From: Chamaecrista fasciculata
Lineage: Eukaryota > Streptophyta > Magnoliopsida > Fabales > Fabaceae
Assembly: GCA_003254925.1 (NCBI GenBank)
Contig: QANZ01034830.1
Coordinates: forward strand, 17,547-81,546
Direction of reading: 5' to 3'
DNA length: 64,000 nt
In this document: positions 58,775 through 64,000 of the stretch, piece after piece
Layout of the letters: each line of letters begins with the position of its first letter
Position numbering within the stretch: the first letter of the stretch is position 1
The notes under the pieces: model-generated
The model's database searches: none
What the model saw: the letters and a program-made list of their open reading frames with translations, nothing else
What the model was told of the DNA's origin: nothing
Position numbers and translations under genes: made by a program

Positions 58775-59728
58775 GTTGAGGCAGTGGACCAGTTGGAACA
58801 ACATGCTAAAAATCCACCGGCCACTGTTACTGAATTATGCGACAAAATCAGGAGTACTTGTGTTATTGTGAGGGGGGCATTAGGTGAGGGATAGGAGGCA
58901 CATGGGAACATGCTGGCATACAATCGTCGGGCACCTGCTAGACCAGACGTTAATTTTCCAGATTTTGCTCCGACACAGTCACCCCCTAGAAACAAGAGGT
59001 GATGGCAAGGGCATATTTCGTCTAGACAACCACATCAGATCATTTACGATCAACCGTCGCCGCCCCCGGCACATGAGGAACCACCGAGACATACATACCA
59101 TGTGTCGTCCACTACTTATCAGGAGCCGCCTTACCAGGAGCCGCCTTATCAGCAGTCGCCTAGACATTCATCCCTCGATTTTTCTGGTTTGTCGGGATAC
59201 TTCAGTGGTGGTACTTCGGCACCTCCGGCCTCGTTCAACCTCGGTGGTACTTCGGCCTCGTTAGACATCCAGGATTCGTCGTTCCGCCGTTCGCAGAATT
59301 TTGATTTCCCAGACTTGTCACTTGGGGTATCTCTTCCCCAACAGCAAGTCCATGAGGTACCTTATCAACAGCCGCCTAGGGATTCATTCGGCGATTTTTC
59401 TGGTTTTTCGGGATACTTCAGTGGTGGTTCTTCGGCACCTCCGGCCTCGTTAGACATCCCGGAGTCGTCGCCCCTCCGTTCACAGCAAGTTCATGAGGTA
59501 CCTTTCTTGGACTTGTTGACGGCTCTTGTATATCCAGTGCAGCACATGCCTTACATGGATCTCTCACAGTATGACATGTCTCCTCTTTCACAAACATTTA
59601 CACAGCACGACACGCCTCCACCATAAACATTGTCTTCTCCGCAGGATGCATTGGATTCACTTTTCTCACCGCCCCATCTACGTAATCGAGACACGCTCCA
59701 GCCTCCAGATAGATATACCCCAAGATGA
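58775..59728 (+). pseudogene. Broken P/Q/S/Y-rich coding sequence, unknown protein
   Basis: A plausible acceptor (TTCATGCAG, ending 58774) opens a frame VEAVDQLEQHAKNPPATVTE that continues to 59728 with three in-frame stops (TAG at 58892, a TGA near 58999, TAA at 59624). The longest intact piece (59102-59626) contains two repeats of a unit with FSGYFSGG and SAPPAS, joined by QQQVHEVPYQQPP. The frame ends RNRDTLQPPDRYTPR. Low-complexity tails ending RxPPxRYTP recall plant-mobile-domain or transposase-like proteins, but I cannot confirm that. Confidence 0.45.
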
Positions 59729-59827
59729 GGCGGATGACTTGTATAATTAATTTTGTTACTTGATATAATTAATTTTTTAGTTGTATAATTAAATTATTTA
59801 TTCAAAAATTAATAAAAATTATTTACA

Positions 59828-59930
59828 CAAAACCCTAAACCCTAACCCCCAATAATAAAACTCTAATCCCTAATACCAAAACCCTAAACTTACCCTAAAC
59901 CCCAAAACCCCCAAAACCATAAAACCCCCG
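59828..59930 (+). repeat. Telomere-like CCCTAA-rich tract
   Basis: ACCCTAAACCCTAACCCCC and further ACCCTAAAC, ACCCTAAACC, AAACCCCC repeats. This is a degenerate interstitial version of the plant telomere unit CCCTAAA. Confidence 0.65.
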
Positions 59931-59964
59931 ACCAGAGAGCAGAATTTAATTAATTATGCTCCTC

Positions 59965-60094
59965 AAATAAATCGCAGCATGTGTTGCAATTTGACATTCT
60001 CAAATCACAGCACATGCTGCGATTTGTGGAAAATGAAATCGCAGCATGCGCTCCAATTTTAGAAAGGGATAAATCGCAGCACATGCTGTAATTT
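59965..60094. repeat. Cluster of four short palindromes
   Basis: Variants of AAATCGCAGCATGTGCTGCG-ATTT occur at 59967-59992, 60002-60025, 60036-60060 and 60071-60094. The spacing is 34-36 bp from start to start. Each is nearly self-complementary around GCAYRTGC. Non-coding. Confidence 0.75.
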
Positions 60095-60615
60095 ATTTTT
60101 TTAAAAAAAATTGTAAACAAAGCCGTGCCACGTGGCACCCATATAGAGCATTTTTTTTTTTGGTGAAAATGTTTTTTTGTATTATATAAATAAAAAAAAA
60201 AAACCGTTTTCTGCAATTTGTTGTGTGACATGAAATTGATAAATGTTTTTTGCAATTTTTTCATGTGCAATTGCATATGTGAATTTTATATATTTTAAAC
60301 AGGGGAATCACTATTTTCATAGGAGACCATCAAGTCTGAGATTATATTTATATATTGATGACCTATGAATAGAAGATGTGGATGTAATTTTATCTCCACT
60401 GTTATTTTAAAATAATTAATTTTTGTCAACTTTTTATTTAGTTACACACCAAACATTTAGTATAAAAGTTATTAATACAACTATGTAATCAATGAAAATC
60501 AATTAAAGAAATCAATATTTAATAATTTATACATTATATAACAATTAACTAAAAATTATATATGTTTTTATTAATTTAATTTTTATAATTTTTCACAATT
60601 AATGCTTTAATTTAA

Positions 60616-61136
60616 GAGAAAATTTTGCTATTTGGTCCCTCTTTTTTTACAGTTTCAAATATTTGATCCAAGCATTTTTTAAATAGACTATTTAGTCACT
60701 AAAAAATTACAAATGTTAACTCGCTAGTCCCTGTAGCATATCTTTGTTACTGACACTGAGGACCTGGCCGTTAAGTGCATATGTGACATGTTAAATACTA
60801 TATATTTAACTATTTGGGACCACTTAGAGTTTGAGATTTGTGAATGCTTCAATAGTTTATGCTTTATGGAAGTTTCACGTTTAATACAAATATTTGGATC
60901 TGACTCGATTTTAGACTGATTCAGTTGTGTTTATTGGTCCGATTCGATTGGTTTAGGTAACTAGGATGCCAAAGTGACATTTAATGATGTCATGCAAGCA
61001 TTTAATTAACGTCTACATCATCAAGTAGTTTAACGGATTCTAAGACTAAATTAACGATTTGAGTAGTCTATTTCAATAAATGAGGGACCAAATCGTTGAC
61101 TCAATAAAAAATAAGGACCAAATAGTAACCTTCCTC
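60616..61136. mobile_element. Mutator-like MITE, 521 bp
   Basis: The ends GAGAAAATTTTGCTATTTGG and inverted GAGGAAGGTTACTATTTGGT are flanked by TTAATTTAA (60607-60615) and GTAATTTAA (61137-61145), a 9-bp duplication with one mismatch. The termini resemble those of 49322-49738, so the two are probably related. Confidence 0.75.
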
Positions 61137-61497
61137 GTAATTTAAAAAAATATCAGTCATTCTTTATACTTTACTCGTCAACCCATTTGAACTCGCCTGA
61201 TGCTCTCTCCTAAGTGAGATCATCCAAATGATGAATATAATAAAGTGGATCCTTCCTATAGTTGATATTTGATATCAACTTCTATTCCTTCTACTAGTAG
61301 AACTCGCACTCATGTTTTAACTTTCTGTCATCACTATATATCTTGCTGCAACAATGGAAATGTTGAACAAATTTCTTTGATCAAGCACTCTGATCTCATT
61401 ACCCTGCTAAGCTATAATTATCAATTACATTAAAAAATATACTCATTTTTCATGCCTCACAACTAAAAAAAAAAAAAAATCTGACGTTTGATTGTAA

Positions 61498-62397
61498 AAA
61501 GGCCAAAATCTCATTTTGGTCGCCAATGTTTACCCTAGATTTTGGTTTGATCTCTAAGGGCCTGATTGGTTTAAAAAATGTTTTCTGTTTTCATTTTCTA
61601 TTTCCATTTCTGGAATTCTATTTTCATTTCAAAATTTTCAATATTTAAGAAATATGTTTGTTTTATAAAGTTAAAAAATCGTTTTCATTCATATTTAAAT
61701 TATGTTAACTTGAATAACACTAATTTTTATATGTTTTCAAGTTTGATTATAGTTAAATGATGATATTAACATGATTAAATAGTTTACTTTTGTGTAATGT
61801 TGCAAAATATCATAAGTTTGTTTTTGGAAATACTGGAAACGTCTTTTTGACGTTTCCTGTTTTCAGCCTGTTTCGGAAAATGTTTCTAGAAAATATTTTC
61901 AAAAAAACTGTACAAAACACGTTTTCAGTCATATTTCCTGTTTTCAGTGAAAATGGAAACAGGAAACAGGGCAACCAATCAGACCCTAATATTTTTGTTT
62001 TGTTTTGTTTTGGTTTTTGACATTTTCCAACAATTTCGCTTTGATCCTTAGTAAGTTCCACAAGTGGTCCCTAATTAGTGAATATGATCGTATCTCTTTA
62101 GTCTGAAGTCCAAATGTGATGAAATTGGAGCTACAAATAACTTCTAACAAGTTCTTTCTCTTTCCAACTGCGGTCGTCAGCAGACGAGATCAATTCGAAC
62201 CTAAAATTGAATCCAAAAGTAGATCACTTGTTTCATAAGGTTAGTTATATCCCTCTTGTTTCAAGACTAAATATAACGAAATTAGAGTTTTGAGTTACTC
62301 TTGACAAGTTTTTTTTTATATGTCTAGTTGGAGTCCTCAATAAATGAGGTCAAATAATACTCAAAAAGTGAGTTTTTCAAAACATTAATACCAACTT
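61498..62397. mobile_element. Inverted-repeat element interrupted by a Tourist-like MITE
   Basis: The start (GGCCAAAATCTCATTTTGGT at 61501) and the segment after 61990 (GTGGTCCCTAATTAGTGAAT, then ACTGCGGTCGTCAGCAGACG) align with 47978-48400. This is another copy of that family; its right end is not clear. Confidence 0.5.
61558..61986. mobile_element. PIF/Harbinger (Tourist-like) MITE, 429 bp
   Basis: The termini GGGCCTGATTGGTT and inverted GGGTCTGATTGGTT are flanked by TAA on both sides (61555-61557 and 61987-61989). The 3-bp TAA duplication and GGSC..TTGGTT ends fit the superfamily. It is nested inside the element above. Confidence 0.8.
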
Positions 62398-62400
62398 TTA

Positions 62401-63146
62401 GAGGGCGTTTGGTTCATGGATTAAAAAATTAGTCCTGAGATTATGAGGTCCAAAATAGAGTAATCACACATCTAGTACTCAAATTAAAAAAAAAAATAGT
62501 TCGATCCTGGGAATATTGTATTCTTCATAATAGCTTGATCCTAGGAAATATGGCTATTTTTTAGTCCCGCCTCAGAAGGTGGGATTACTCCAATCCCATA
62601 AGATAGGATTATTTTAGTCTAACTTAAATGACTAAATTAACCTTATCAAACTAATTAAATTTTATTTAGTATGAGATTTTTTTCATGTTATTTTGAGAAT
62701 TATATTAGTTATGTTTTGCATGGTGACTTTTTTTAGAGTTATCAGCATTATATGTTTTGAATTAGTATTTTTTTTAATGAAATTATTAATGTTCTTTAAA
62801 AATTTTACATATAATATAATTATTTTTTTAGGATGTAGAAACAAAGCATAATTTTTAAAAATATTCTCATGAATTGTTTTGGAGAATTTCTACTTTTGAT
62901 AAGCTATTATTTGAGAATAAAAAGTTAAGGTCATATTTGAATAAAATTAAATAAAATCACAAGATTGTCAAAATTGAACCAAACACAAGATTATAACATT
63001 CTTGGGAATATTGCAACATAATCCTAGGAATGTTTAACATGTCCAAATAAACATTTTATATTCTTGAGAGTCTTATTATTGAGAATCACATTCCCAAGAA
63101 TATGATTTTTTAGAATAAAAAAATAATCCATGTACCAAACACCACC
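62401..63146. mobile_element. PIF/Harbinger-like non-autonomous element, 746 bp
   Basis: The termini GAGGGCGTTTGGTTCATGGA and inverted GGTGGTGTTTGGTACATGGA are flanked by TTA on both sides (62398-62400 and 63147-63149). The interior is AT-rich and non-coding. Confidence 0.85.
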
Positions 63147-63438
63147 TTAGAGTATATTTGACTTTCAATCATATTATATTATTATTGACTTATAATAATA
63201 AGAAATCCTTTTCATCAAAATTCTATACAAAAAATTGAAAGATTTTAAAAAAATTGTATAGTCAAGTATATTTTTCAAAAATGTTTGCAAATTGGAATAG
63301 GTCAACCTACCAACCCGCTCAATCCAACCTACTGTTGTTTGATTTGGGTTGAAATATTTTTTTTTCAAAACCAAACCCAAACCAACCCGTCCTTAGAAAT
63401 TTCTAGCCCCAACCAACCAACCCACCCCGCGAAGAACA

Positions 63439-63993
63439 TGGATCATTTATAGTGCCATTTTGGTGTAGTATCTCTATAGTATGTTATTTCAACCATTAGA
63501 TATATCTAAGCTCTCTCATTGTGACACGCCATCATATCTCTTTTTTTCTTTATAATATGTAACTATAATATTTTTGAGTTAAAAATATTTAAATTTTAAA
63601 AAACTAATATTTTCATTTACACAATTAAAAAATAATATTTATTTATAAAATATTTATTTTAAAAAATATTTAATTATTTGTCATAAGTTTATTTTGAATA
63701 TTTTAAACATGTCTAACTTAAAATAAAAACATAATGAAAAATAGTTAAATATTTATTTTAAAAAATTTAAATATTTTGTAAATAAATATTACTTTTTAAC
63801 TGTACATAAAATATTAATTTTTTTAAATTTAAATAGTTTAAGTTTGAAAAATATTAAATTCAACAATAAAAACTCATTTTAAGAATAAGAAAAAACATGT
63901 TGATGTGGTATGATGAGAGAGATTAGATTAATCTAATAATTCAAATGATGTACTATAGGGGCATTATAGGAGAAATGCACTATAGATGATCCA
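63439..63993. mobile_element. MITE with ~95-bp inverted termini, 555 bp
   Basis: The left end TGGATCATTTATAGTGCCAT and the inverted right end TGGATCATCTATAGTGCATT stay similar for about 95 bp, through CTCTCTCAT and on to the CACGCCATCA/CACATCAACA region. No clear target duplication can be set because the window ends at 64000. 63290-63425 carries AACCCAACC-rich sequence like the edges of 22287-23171. Confidence 0.75.
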
Positions 63994-64000
63994 ATTCCCC

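Noticed and set aside
1-64000. CRISPR arrays, bacterial operons, rRNA, endogenous pararetrovirus sequences
   Set aside because: No spaced identical repeats, no ribosome-binding-site operons, no rRNA motifs and no viral movement or coat motifs were seen; all RT matches are Copia or Gypsy.

Overview
The window is nuclear DNA of a flowering plant, most likely a eudicot; I cannot name the species. It is AT-rich, has one intron-containing gene with GT-AG splice sites, and is otherwise filled with nested plant transposable elements (Copia, Gypsy, SINE, Stowaway, Mutator-like and PIF/Harbinger-type MITEs, a probable Helitron end). Nothing bacterial, viral or organellar was recognised. Gaps of unknown sequence lie at 26715-26783 and 39766-40601, with a single N at 47254.

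Region 1 (about 270-21027, + strand): one apparently intact gene, a cyclic-nucleotide-gated channel of the CNGC19/CNGC20 type. Twelve coding exons can be joined with canonical splice sites and continuous phase into a 781-residue protein. The introns are large because they host transposons: antisense Copia remnants in introns 1, 3 and 4, an unusual GC-rich inverted-repeat/tRNA-like composite in intron 5, a complete gag-only LTR element in intron 6, and three small inverted-repeat elements in introns 10 and 11.

Region 2 (21028-27065): the 3' flank, then a tRNA-derived SINE with a perfect 16-bp target duplication, a hAT/MULE-like element with a 9-bp direct repeat, and about 3.5 kb in which I recognise nothing.

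Region 3 (27066-46439): a Russian-doll insertion. Two inverted arms of about 265 bp, 19 kb apart and flanked by a near-perfect 10-bp direct repeat, look like the ends of one Mutator-like element carrying an F-box gene fragment (a Pack-MULE candidate of about 2.3 kb once insertions are removed). It is split by a minus-strand Gypsy element (about 28585-45663). That Gypsy is itself split by a plus-strand Gypsy-type LTR (about 29455-31478) and by a young 9.3-kb Copia element (31847-41117) with a perfect CCAAC target duplication and an intact gag.

Region 4 (46430-58604): more inverted-repeat MITEs, then a candidate 8.8-kb composite bounded by diverged inverted termini. It contains a Helitron-like 3' end, a solo LTR of the same Copia family as region 3 (target duplication ATTAA), a plasma-membrane H+-ATPase gene fragment and several exon-like pieces, all on the minus strand.

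Region 5 (58605-64000): a broken P/Q/S/Y-rich coding sequence, a telomere-like CCCTAA tract, a cluster of short palindromes, and four more MITEs. Apart from the channel, no gene in the window looks functional for the host; the rest is transposon coding capacity or captured fragments.
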